A stretch of 64,000 bases of DNA from Reticulitermes speratus (taxonomy: Eukaryota; Arthropoda; Insecta; Blattodea; Rhinotermitidae). Below the pieces are notes generated by a model. That model was not told where the DNA came from. It did no database searches and saw only the letters and a list, made by a program, of their open reading frames with translations. Where the stretch lies: assembly GCA_021186555.1 (NCBI GenBank), contig JAJKFL010000237.1, positions 5,662,558 through 5,726,557 of the forward strand. The letters run 5' to 3'. Below are positions 54,614-64,000 of the stretch, one piece after another. The position numbers and the translations under genes were made by a program. The first letter of the stretch is position 1, and every line of letters starts with the position of its first letter.

Positions 54614-55315
54614 TGAAGACTCTTTCGCAAAGTTGCGAAAAGCAACTATTAGCTTCGTCATGTCTGTCTCTCTTTCTGTCTGTCTGTTTGTCTGTCTCTG
54701 TCTGTCTGTCTCTGTCTGTCTCTGTCTGTCTGTCTCTGTCTGCCTATGTCTCTGTCTGCCTTATGTCTCTGTCTGTCTTATGTCTCTGGGCTGTCTGTCT
54801 GTCCGTACTTCTGTCCGTCCGCCCGTTCGACCGTCCGCATGGAACAACGCGGTTCCCACTGGATGGATTTTCATTAAATTTGATATTTGAGGATTTTTTA
54901 AAATATGTCGAGAAAATTCAAGTTTTATTAAAATTTGATAAGGATAATGGGCATGTTACATGAAGACCTATGTATATTTATGATAATATCTCGCTGAATT
55001 ATTTTTTGAATGACAAATGCTTCAGATGAAAGTTGTAGGGAAAATAAAAATAGTTTATGTTCAAAAACGTTTCTCTAAAAATCGTACCGTTTATGAGATA
55101 ATGTGAAAAAATACGGTACAGCCAGACAGGCCACAGATGACAATATAATACGGCGCATGCGCTTTGCATGCTGGATAACTAAGGCTACAGACACACACTC
55201 AGAATATGTAATACTTATTGCTTTTTCACGGCAACAATGGTTACGCGAACGCGCCTCAATGTTCGTTTATACGGATATTGCCTGTCTTGTTATTAAATTC
55301 GCTTCAAATTAAACG
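54614..55315 (+). repeat. dispersed repeat, copy 2 (unknown class), with TCTG microsatellite
   Basis: Sister of 10235-10960. The TCTG patch is expanded here (54660-54800) to about 35 units with CCTATGTC interruptions. The sister's order of blocks is kept: GCATGGAACAACGCGG, TTTGATATTTGAGGATTTTT, CCAGACAGGCCACAGATGAC and CACGGCAACAATGGTTACGC. Confidence 0.72.
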
Positions 55316-55800
55316 AAGGAAGAACAACAGTGTGTTCAGTGCTTGTGTTAAATTATTTTTTGTAGTTTACTTTCCATTTTGAATATCTTCCTTCTATTAA
55401 ACAACAATTCTGCATTGCTTGACGCTCCGTCTTCTTGACGGAGATATTACGTTGAAAAGGAGATTTCTGCTTTGAAGGCCGGGTAGGAGATCATATTACT
55501 TTGCTAAGCAGACTAATGAAAGGTTTAGGTGAGAGTACGTGGCTTCTGGGAAACTTACAGATGTTTCGAAATCAAGTAATGCCTTCATCTTAAGCGGAAA
55601 TCAGTCCAACAAATCTGATTCTGTATTCCTTAAATTTAAAGGCGAAGTTATTATGCTTTTCCGAAACGCCTTTTACATTCATCAGTCGACACGGCCTAAC
55701 ATCTCGGAAGACCTGATCCTTAATCAAAGCACCTGTAAGGATCTCAAATCTCGCAACAATTGAGATATCAAGACATAAAGTGGAATGAAATAGCTTTATT

Positions 55801-57465
55801 CGGACCACGTGGCAGACCGTATTAACGGTGTGCAGCCTTTGATTCAGACCACGTGGCAGACCGTATTAACGGTGTGCAGCCTTTGATTCAGACCACGTGG
55901 CAGACCGTATTAACGGTGTGCAGCCTTTGATTCAGACCACGTGGCAGACCGTATTAACGGTGTGCAGCCTTTGATTCAGACCACGTGGCAGACCGTATTA
56001 ACGGTGTGCAGCCTTTGATTCAGACCACGTGGCAGACCGTATTAACGGTGTGCAGCCTTTGATTCAGACCACGTGGCAGACCGTATTAACGGTGTGCAGC
56101 CTTTGATTCAGACCACGTGGCAGACCGTATTAACGGTGTGCAGCCTTTGATTCAGACCACGTGGCAGACCGTATTAACGGTGTGCAGCCTTTGATTCAGA
56201 CCACGTGGCAGACCGTATTAACGGTGTGCAGCCTTTGATTCAGACCACGTGGCAGACCGTATTAACGGTGTGCAGCCTTTGATTCAGACCACGTGGCAGA
56301 CCGTATTAACGGTGTGCAGCCTTTGATTCAGACCACGTGGCAGACCGTATTAACGGTGTGCAGCCTTGATTCAGACCACGTGGCAGACCGTATTAACGGT
56401 GTGCAGCCTTTGATTCAGACCACGTGGCAGACCGTATTAACGGTGTGCAGCCTTTGATTCAGACCACGTGGCAGACCGTATTAACGGTCGTGCAGCCTTG
56501 ATTCAGACCACGTGGCAGACCGTATTAACGGTGTGCAGCCTTTGATTCAGACCACGTGGCAGACCGTATTAACGGCGTGCAGCCCTTGATTCAGACCACG
56601 TGGCAGACCGTATTAACGGTGTGCAGCCTTTGATTCAGACCACGTGGCAGACCGTATTAACGGTGTGCAGCCTTTGATTCAGACCACGTGCAGACCGTAT
56701 TAACGGGTGTGCAGCCTTTGATTCAGACCACGTGGCAGACCATATTAACGGTGTGCAGCCTTTGATTCAGACCACGTGGCAGACCGTATTAACGGTGTGC
56801 AGCCTTTGATTCAGACCACGTGGCAGACCGTATTAACGGTGTGCAGCCTTTATTCAGACCACGTGGCAGACCGTATTAACGGTGTGCAGCCTTTGATTCA
56901 GACCACGTGGCAGACCGTATTAAGTTGTTGACAGCCTTTGATTCAGACCACGTGGCAGACCGTATTAACGGTGTGCAGCCTTTGATTCAGACCACGTGGC
57001 AGACCGTATTAACGGCGTGCAGCCTTTGATTCAGACCACGTGGCAGACCGTATTAACGGTGTGCAGCCTTTGATTCAGACCACGTGGCAGACCGTATTAA
57101 CGGGTGCAGCCTTGATTCAGACCACGTGGCAGACCGTATTAACGGGTGCAGCCCTTGATTCAGACCACGTGGCAGACCGTATTAACGGTGTGCAGCCTTT
57201 GATTCAGACCACGTGGCAGACCGTATTAACGGTGTGCAGCCTTTGATTCAGACCACGTGGCAGACGTATTAACGGTGTGCAGCCTTTGATTCAGACCACG
57301 GTGCGACGTATTAACGGTTGTGCAGCCTTTTGATTCAGACCACGTGCAGACCGTAATAACGGTGTCAGCCTTGATCAGACCACGTGCAGACCGTATTACG
57401 GTGTGCAGCCTTGATTCGACACGTGCAACCGTATTAACGTGTACAGCTTTGATTCAGACCAGGCA
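55801..57465. repeat. 44-bp tandem array, about 38 copies
   Basis: The unit contains GATTCAGACCACGTGGCAGA and CCGTATTAACGGTGTGCAGC. Each unit carries the palindrome CCACGTGG and the small inverted repeat CCGT..TAACGG. Most copies are identical; the last 170 bp (57290-57460) is full of single-base losses. Confidence 0.95.
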
Positions 57466-58685
57466 ACTATTAACTTTCTAATTCTGCCTGCACTGTCGGT
57501 TAACTCATGACCTTTTTTGCTGATATATGCAATATTTCTGCTATCTAACTCTAAGTCGGCTATTGATAACTAGTATTTTTATATCAAAATTCTACATACC
57601 TTACGGAGACCGAGAATTAATCGTCGCTTGCAAAGAATTTCCAAAGACAAGAGTAATGCAGAATTTTTGTGGGGAAACATACTACTTGGAAGAGCAAGGC
57701 TTAGAAGTGTGGATGTTATTAAAATTTTTTCTTAAAGAAATTGAAAGGTTTCTTTTGATAAGGATAGAAAAAGTTGATGGCTTCTTTAAAAAAGATAATG
57801 AACCATTGGGTTCTGTGTAATGGGGGGAAGTTTTATATTAGGTGAGGAACTATTAGCTTCTCGAGAGGGATTTTGCTCCCTCGAGTTGGTTATTTCTTTA
57901 GCTTGTTATTAGTTGTAGCTTCGTTAGTTGCATCAACGTTCGATACGCTGAACAAAACAAATGATCCTGCTACTTGACAAGTGTAATTTGTTCTGTGCAC
58001 TGTACACTGCCGAAAGCTATTTGTCATAGGAGTTAAAACTATTTTAATTTATGAAGCGAATATTTTTGTGATGTAAAAATTTCAATAAAAATTTTCATTT
58101 ACTTTGTTTCAAAATTCAATTACGTTTGATTGCCCCTATGATGAATGAATAATAATTATACCTGTGAAATGTTCCGGCTTTTATTATATGAGACAAATTT
58201 ATGATGAGTTCCGAGAATATTTTGTCATGTTGAAAGGAATCCATTCGAGAGCTTTGGTGTTACTTCATAACACTGATGTTGCAAATTTCTGTGAGGGAAA
58301 TGTACTATTTTACAGTGTTTATTAAATTGAGCGTGTGATCAATACAGCAGCTAGTATAAAGACACTTTAATGTTTTAAACGCCAACGGTTCCATCTCTAT
58401 ATGCTCCATTAACCTATTTGTATGGATTATGGACTTTCAATTTTTTATATTTAAGTAGAATAAAGCTTTTCATTTTTTTGTATTTTTTATATCATGCAGT
58501 GGCATATTTTGTGGAAGGGGGGTGTAATTCTGCACGTATAGAGACTCTTCAGAACGGCTGTTGCATTCTGCAGGACAATCGGAAGGGAATGGTGGATTTC
58601 TGAAGAACAATATATGAATAATTGCTCACTGAGCTGCTTAGGAAATGACCAACCTTTAATTGAAGTCAAAATTTCATTGACTTTT
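57466..58685. other. noncoding stretch with one unexplained 97-codon frame
   Basis: The frame at 57527-57820 ends FLKEIERFLLIRIEKVDGFF and is the most protein-like open frame outside repeats, but I recognise no domain and see no splice context. The rest is AT-rich. Confidence 0.3.
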
Positions 58686-58905
58686 TCGCTGTTTTGGGAT
58701 GTTACCCATCGTAGATTGGTAGTTATTTACCGACTTTCGGGGAAACTTATCGGTCCCAACTTAGTGGGTCTGATTGCTTGACACTTGAAGATGGGACCGA
58801 TAGGTTGTCCCGAAACGTCGTTAAGTAACTACCATTCTACGCTGCTAAACATCCAGAAGAGCGAAGATATTATTTACACCGCAGGAGAAGCCTGAAATCA
58901 CGTAA
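58686..58905. mobile_element. family A palindromic hammerhead element
   Basis: The left arm (TCGCTGTTTTGGGATGTTAC) mirrors CATCCAGAAGAGCGAAG. Blocks at 58728-58765 (minus) and 58784-58825 (plus: TTGAAGATGGGACCGATAGG, TTGTCCCGAAACGTCG). The right extension ACCGCAGGAGAAGCCTGAAA is the family end. C3 of the core is replaced by T. Confidence 0.75.
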
Positions 58906-59354
58906 TGTTTTATTATCGTGTCCATAATACTTTGTCACTGGGTCAGTTTAAGCCAGTTTGTACTCGTGACTGCTGCTAATGGTAACGATATTACTACTAC
59001 CACCACTACTACTAATACTATTTCTAATATCCTACCATTTGCTTCTTTGTCTATGTTGTGCCACCGTTCCTTAAAATTTTACTTCCCACAAATTCCTTTT
59101 TCCTGTTTTGACATTTATTTAATTTGCAGATTTTAGTGTTCTTATTGTGTTATGTCCTTCTTTTTAATTCTTCGCGCTTATCCAAGAACCTTCAAGAAGG
59201 CTCAAACTCTTTTTATCCTGTAGGATGGAAAAACTTAACGTAAATGAAAAACAGTATTTATCAATACTCGTGTTAGAAATTTCTGTACATCTAGTATTCC
59301 AGTTTCACGTCATCGGCATATTGACCCTGTATACGCCATGAAGGCGTATGGGGA

Positions 59355-59578
59355 AGTGGGGATATACATCTACTTATTCAAAATCGCCACACTAGATGGA
59401 AGTTAGTGGTCAACCTCATGCCCCAACCGCTTTTTTCCGAGGTAAACAGCTCCAAGTAATACTTTGAATAAAAGGCTGTATCGTCCCCAAAGCAGGTCTG
59501 GACAGTTTGCATTACAGGGAAATCTCTTGTCCTGGCGGGACGCAAAATAGGATTCGTCGGTCTTCTAGCCATTCCGGC
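59355..59578 (-). mobile_element. tRNA-derived SINE, type 2, diverged (minus strand)
   Basis: Recognisable by TAGATGGAAGTTAGTGGTCA, GCAGGTCTGGACAG and the reversed head ending CTAGCCATTCCGGC. The B box is badly eroded. Confidence 0.6.
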
Positions 59579-59619
59579 TTTTCATGTCACCTCACAGGCC
59601 TCAAAATACAAGTAGTTTT

Positions 59620-60012
59620 CCTCCTGTCACTCCTTGCGGAGCATAGGGCCTCCTTTCAGAGGTTTCTTGGTCTGGAGGTGTGCATTTTGTAGTGAGTGAC
59701 CTACCCACTGACTGCACAAGTTCTACTCATCCTGACATGACTGCCAGAGCCATCTAGCAGTCAATCAGGAGACTTGGGTGAGAAATGGCCACTGAATTTT
59801 GCTTACGAAACATCTCTATTCATGCCGGTAAGGTTCTTTTACATGCCGTAAATCTACGACATGGACCGACGGCTTTACTTCCCCTCCGAAGGAAGTTGTG
59901 CTACGGATTTTTACGTATCACCCTTAAAAATCCATCGACCTCGGCCGGGATTGAACCCGCGAACCTTGGGTCCAGTGGCGAGCACGCTAACCACTAGTCC
60001 ACCGAGGACGAC
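59620..60012 (-). mobile_element. tRNA-derived SINE, type 5, near full length (minus strand)
   Basis: The reverse strand begins CCTCGGTGGACTAGTGGTTA (A box) and GCGGGTTCAATCCCGGCCGA (B box, intact). The body follows: GGTGATACGTAAAAATCCGT, GGAAGTAAAGCCGTCGGTCC, CAAAATTCAGTGGCCATTTC, and finally GGAGGCCCTATGCTCCGC. It shares its 3' half with 34226-34445. Confidence 0.85.
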
Positions 60013-60202
60013 TCAAAATACGAGTGCGTACGTAAAATAGTCCTCGACTGAGAAAATGACTAACTATGATTTGAGCTTTATTTTAGACATCCCGTTGTGA
60101 TAATTGTAACAAAGGTATTGTGTAGACCATCAATCATGACCCACTGTTTTATAGTTCCTTATATATATATATATATTTATAGCTACAATAATATGGTAGG
60201 AA

Positions 60203-60421
60203 TTGCGTAGGAACTGCCTTCTAAAACACGTTATTGAAGGAAACATGGTGGGAAGGGTAGACGTGACGGGAAGACGAGGAAGAAAACGTAAGCAGCTACT
60301 GGATAACCTTAAGGAAAAGAGAGGATACTGGAAATTGAAAGAGGAAGCACTAGATAGCGCTTTGTGCAGAACTCGATTTGGGACAGGCGATGGACCTGTC
60401 GTAAGACAGACTACAGAATGA
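60203..60421 (+). pseudogene. LINE ORF C-terminal remnant, open
   Basis: One frame reads RRNCLLKHVIEGNMVGRVDV, TGRRGRKRKQLLDNLKEKRG, YWKLKEEALDSALCRTRFG and TGDGPVVRQTTE, then a stop. It is the same tail as 22925-23162 but without frame breaks over about 70 codons. It is 5'-truncated with no reverse transcriptase. The ATG at 60203 is internal to the original protein and not a real start. Confidence 0.75.
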
Positions 60422-60908
60422 ATGACACTGAGATTACGATTTAAAAAAATACCCGAACTGTACAATTATGGAAAGGGATCTTGTTCTTAATACAGCTTTC
60501 GTGTTTATACATAAACTGTTTTTTTAATATTATATTAATATTACCTGATAATGGCTGTAGTGGACGAAACTAACTAACTAACTAACTATCCAGCCAATCA
60601 ACTGTATCTGTAGCCTGTGACCTCTACAAACAGAGCGCATCTGCATGCAGTCGTACTGAGTATCAGTGACGCACTCTCTATTTTTGTGCTTTTAGGGACA
60701 TGGGCAAATTTCATAATGTAGGGTGTTGTAGGATGGGGCGATTAATGAAGACTAAATTTGGAAGAAATTTCAGATAAGCAGTCATGGCCAAGTTTTAGGT
60801 ACTGCATTGACAGTTTTCTGGAGGAAATGAAGAAAACCACAAAAAAGAACCTAGTGAGCACCTTCGCTCTAACGGCCGGGATTTTAGTCGAGGTTCTATC
60901 ATATGTTG

Positions 60909-61190
60909 GGTCACGCGGTGGCGCAGTTGGTTGAGGCACTGCTCTACAAGCCGGAAGGTCGCGGTTTCGATTCCCGATGATGCCACTGGAATTTGTCATT
61001 GACATCAACCTTCTGTCCTATAAGAGTATATTTCCTGGGGGGTAAAGGTGGCCGGTGCTTAGAGCTGACACTCTTATCACCTTCACGTGCTGATTGTCTA
61101 GAAATTCTGGTCGCCTCAAACTCCCGGAACCCCTAGGGCCTGTCCAGGCCTGTAGAAGGATTGGTTTACCAAACTATCATATGTTAGCCA
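60909..61190 (+). mobile_element. tRNA-derived SINE, type 4
   Basis: The head CGCGGTGGCGCAGTTGGTTG (A box) and CGCGGTTTCGATTCCCGATG (B box) precede a body with GGTGGCCGGTGCTTAGAGCT and CTCCCGGAACCCCTAGGGCC. It is the only copy of this type here, so its 3' limit is approximate. Confidence 0.78.
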
Positions 61191-62285
61191 GAAAGGTTAC
61201 CGTTTTATGCAGCGTAATGAATCGTGTCTTTAATTTCGTCCTTACTCTCACACCTTGTCAAATCCATCTTGGCACAATAATTAGGCCGCTGTGCCTCGGA
61301 TACAAGAAGAAAATTGAATTTATTCTACTGTTAGAATGATATTACGTGCCCTCTTTTTCTTCTCTAGACAGAAATAATTCTACAATAAAATTTTCAGTTT
61401 TTACGTTACGTAATTTTTATTATACTTATTATTATTATTAAAATGTCTTCGTGACATACTTCTATCCTTACATCCTTGAAGATGTTTAAAAGTAGACTGC
61501 CTAAAATATGTCGCTGACACAATGTTTCGTTACATAATTCAACAAAATGTGCTTCGTTATCTGTCTTGAAAATCCAATTTCAACGTATTCAATTTTCTGC
61601 TTCTCAGTTATGTTAATAGAACAGTTCTCATTACGTCCTTGCGCGAGCTATAACTTTGTAACAGTGACAATGCGTCTTCTGCCTAAAAGAGGGTCTTTCT
61701 CGACTATATACGCAGGCTAATTTTAATAGGTTATATAGGTTTCATAATGTAATAGGTACCATAGCTATAGATTTGTATTCGATTTGAATTTTAAGTAGAT
61801 GACACTGCAGATGTGGTGAGATTTAATCACTGATATTTCCTTAATAACAAAATGGCGTGCACGTCAAAGGTAACTTTGCCCTATTGCTTGATTAAATATC
61901 TATCGTTGAAGACGTAGACGGATTTGTTTAATTTGGTAATAAATAAAAGTCCCTTTTTAATAATTTGCTTAAATTTAAATTAAAGAATATATAAAGAGTG
62001 GGAATGAATCTGCGTAAACCTTTCAAGGCTTAGGTTCTTTTAAAAATATCTAAATATTTCAGTTTCTACTATAGAGAAAATCCCTGTCTTTGTTAAAAAA
62101 ATTGATTTCTGCTGTTTTTCGAAATAGTAGCTGTTTATTCTGAGAACTTTATAAAACACGTCTGTTAGGCGGGCAGAATGCAGGGTCCTTAATTTTATAG
62201 CGACTGGTCAATATACAAGGTAGTCGCCACATGTCTTTTTATTTAATTACTTGTTTTTTATCAATCATGAATCCATCCTGTGAAA
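61191..62285. other. noncoding stretch, nothing recognised
   Basis: AT-rich with no repeat family of this window. Confidence 0.4.
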
Positions 62286-62289
62286 TACA

Positions 62290-62640
62290 AAGGATGTTCA
62301 ATACGTAAGTTTTCCCAGGTCATAGAAATTAAAAAAAAACAGTACAGCATCGAATGTAGCTTATTTTTTTTATCGCAGTATAATTATTTTTCGACGTAAT
62401 CCCCAGTAATATTAATATACATATCGCAATCTGGTAAGATATTACAAATTCCCTTTCTTAGAAATCTGGATCTTGCATTCCAAACGTTTTACGAACAGTC
62501 ATTTCCACTTCCTCATTACTGTGAGACATGCGATCTTTCTCCGCGGCCCAAGCAATGCGGTGGATAACAAGAGGTTTCCAGTCAAGTGAATTCGACGACC
62601 CTTGTGTCCAATCTGATATACATTGCATTGCCATGCTATT
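62290..62640 (-). pseudogene. mariner-like transposase C-terminal remnant
   Basis: The minus strand reads SHSNEEVEMTVRKTFGMQDP then DF, and after a frame change KGICNILPDCDMYINITGDY then VEK and a stop. Mariner transposases typically end NEEV...W....DF...G...L..RWDKCIN..GDYVEK, so the last 60 residues are recognisable. At least one frame break occurs after QDPDF. The 3' sequence runs to CTGGGAAAACTTACGTATTG, which may be the terminal repeat. The catalytic D,D34D region is not found. Confidence 0.68.
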
Positions 62641-62980
62641 TGATCACATATCGCAGCAGAACATTTGTTTGAGTCGGAGAGGCCTATCCCAAAATAATGA
62701 GAAAGGGGAATTGGCTCTTCGTGAATTTTTCGAATGCAAGACTCCGATTTCTGTTGCGACAGATTTTTTTAAATTATTCCAAGATAGGACAAATTTATCA
62801 ATGTGCTCGGGAATTATGTTGAAAAATAAATAATAATAGGCTACTTACTGGAATAATTAAGGTTTACTTAACATTTTTCCTCGTTTAACTTTCATTACCT
62901 ATTGACCTTAACATTTTGAGTATTCCTCTTATGTATATTAACAATGAAGTTTATATTGTATGAATATTGTAGTGTTTTTG

Positions 62981-63107
62981 GACCACCTGAAGATAAAAGC
63001 AGCAAGATTTTCCGAAACGTCGGTACCAAATTAACAATCAACACAATATTATAATTATCTCAGAGGACTGTAATCTTCATAAAAGCGCTGTTAAAACCTG
63101 AAATTAC
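62981..63107 (+). mobile_element. single-arm family A hammerhead element
   Basis: CTGAAGA is intact (C3 at 62988), GAAA and stem III ACGT are intact, and C at 63022 is H17. GGACC/GGTACC can form stem I beyond a two-base bulge. Stem II is weak (AAAA/TTTT with a mismatched closing pair). The right end GCTGTTAAAACCTGAAATTA is a diverged family A terminus. Confidence 0.6.
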
Positions 63108-64000
63108 ACGCAGATATTAATTTTTCATCCTGTCATGCTTCTGACACGGATGTCGCAAGTTATATATTGTGACTAATTGTTTTTATATTTGTCGGCGTCC
63201 CTACTTCAAGTCTGGAGAACTCTGTCAAATGGTCGAATATTTATTTGAATACAGGGATTTCATTTCCGACGGTAGCAAAGAAGAATATTCCCTTCGCCAC
63301 CATTTTCAGACACCGTGTAACCTGAAGTCCTTGGAGTTTCGATTTTATAAAGCTTGAAGCTTAACACTGACCTCCATTGAGCGTCTAGAATCACACAGCA
63401 TGGGTATTTTCTTTCTCCTTTTTCATATGACCTTATCGCGTGTTGCTAATTCCAAACTCGATATACTTTTGGGCCCGCTACTGTGAGTATAATTTTTATG
63501 ATTGGGTGTTATTATGAAATTAAATCGAGATTTCAGGTAATCATATGCAGATAAAACTCGAGAGAAGTTGTTATAATAGATGTGCCAACTTTGTTTGAAA
63601 AGACTGTACTACGTACGAGAGGTGAGAATGGCCTGTGTCAGAGTGTGTTTATATTATAGAGCGCCAACCTCGCCCCCGCCCTCTGCGCATGGGAACTCCT
63701 ACTGCGCGCACTATCTCAATCTGTTCATCATACACGTACTTAGCTGACCCTGAAATGGTCCATGAACTATGCAAATTTACTGAATCCCCTGCCTTTCAGA
63801 AGCCTTGTCTCTGCTTTATGCGCTCTGACACCAAGAAAACACCACACATGATTGAGCGCAAATATGATAGTTCCGTTATATACAGGGAGTTCGTAAGATA
63901 TTTTTACTGTTTTCTTCTCATTAATCAGACCACTTGAAAGGTGTAGTTGAGAAATGCCAACCGTCTGAAAAAAAAACGAAACTGTTTAATACACATATAG
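63108..64000. other. noncoding stretch, nothing recognised
   Basis: The frames at 63169-63357 and 63635-63937 carry no recognisable domain. Confidence 0.35.

Noticed and set aside
55590-55808. Minus-strand frame just left of the 44-bp array
   Set aside because: Short, no domain, and its start falls within the array edge.
57527-57820. Possible host exon (97 codons)
   Set aside because: No recognised domain, no convincing splice or start context and no second exon nearby; kept only as a note.
60535-60590. Hammerhead-like CTGATAATGGCTGTAGTGGACGAAAC-type block
   Set aside because: The box has A in place of G8 and stem II pairs poorly; probably an eroded relative, but not supportable alone.
63635-63937. 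Possible small gene near the right edge
   Set aside because: No domain or signal that I recognise, and it is consistent with a chance frame.

Overview
The window looks like repeat-dense, AT-rich noncoding DNA from a large insect genome. No host gene can be supported. No open frame over about 100 codons lies outside a tandem array, and none of the shorter ones carries a domain I recognise. There is no rRNA, no functional tRNA and no operon-like layout. The SINE set, the LINE tails and the ribozyme repeats suggest an arthropod, most likely a cockroach or termite type (Blattodea). That assignment is an inference from repeat style, not from a marker gene.

Four kinds of sequence fill the window. 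(1) Retroelement relics: tRNA-derived SINEs of at least five types, 3' ends of several LINE families (one with the zinc-knuckle and restriction-like endonuclease tail typical of R2/NeSL-type elements), and a LINE 3' end that carries its own minisatellite. (2) DNA-transposon relics: a hAT-type MITE with a perfect 8-bp target duplication, pogo/mariner-type MITEs on TA, twin 78-bp hairpins, and a decayed mariner-like transposase tail. (3) About fourteen separate minisatellite arrays with units of about 20 to 74 bp, covering roughly a fifth of the window. (4) A large set of short, mostly palindromic elements that carry hammerhead-ribozyme-like sequences.

The fourth group is the main discovery. 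At least sixteen elements show the pattern CTGANGA, helix, GAAAC plus a short self-complementary stem III. Four copies (near 21.54, 23.99, 25.04 and 53.82 kb) keep every core nucleotide and a four-pair stem I next to the predicted cleavage site. Many elements are head-to-head inverted pairs, and several are bounded by 11 to 13 bp direct repeats; three of the 12-bp repeats are perfect at clean insertion borders (13.25, 43.60 and 53.26 kb) and another flanks the element at 21.22 kb. Hammerheads of this type, with a very short stem III, are known from Penelope-like retroelements, so these are probably small non-autonomous relatives. No reverse transcriptase of that class is present here.

Layout: 0-9 kb has a ribozyme palindrome, a LINE 3' end with a 49-bp array, and a 74-bp palindromic array. 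10-20 kb has a dispersed repeat, ribozyme elements, a 39-bp array and a 758/769-bp inverted duplication holding a SINE. 20-26 kb is a nest of a terminal-inverted-repeat element, a LINE end and ribozyme elements. 26-34 kb holds SINEs, a 41-bp array and an onion-like nest at 31.5-32.9 kb. 34-41 kb holds 64-bp and 47-bp arrays. 42-52 kb holds SINEs, MITEs, 32-, 27-, 36- and 35-bp arrays and the R2/NeSL-like LINE tail. 53-64 kb holds a double ribozyme nest, a 44-bp array, SINEs and a mariner-like relic.
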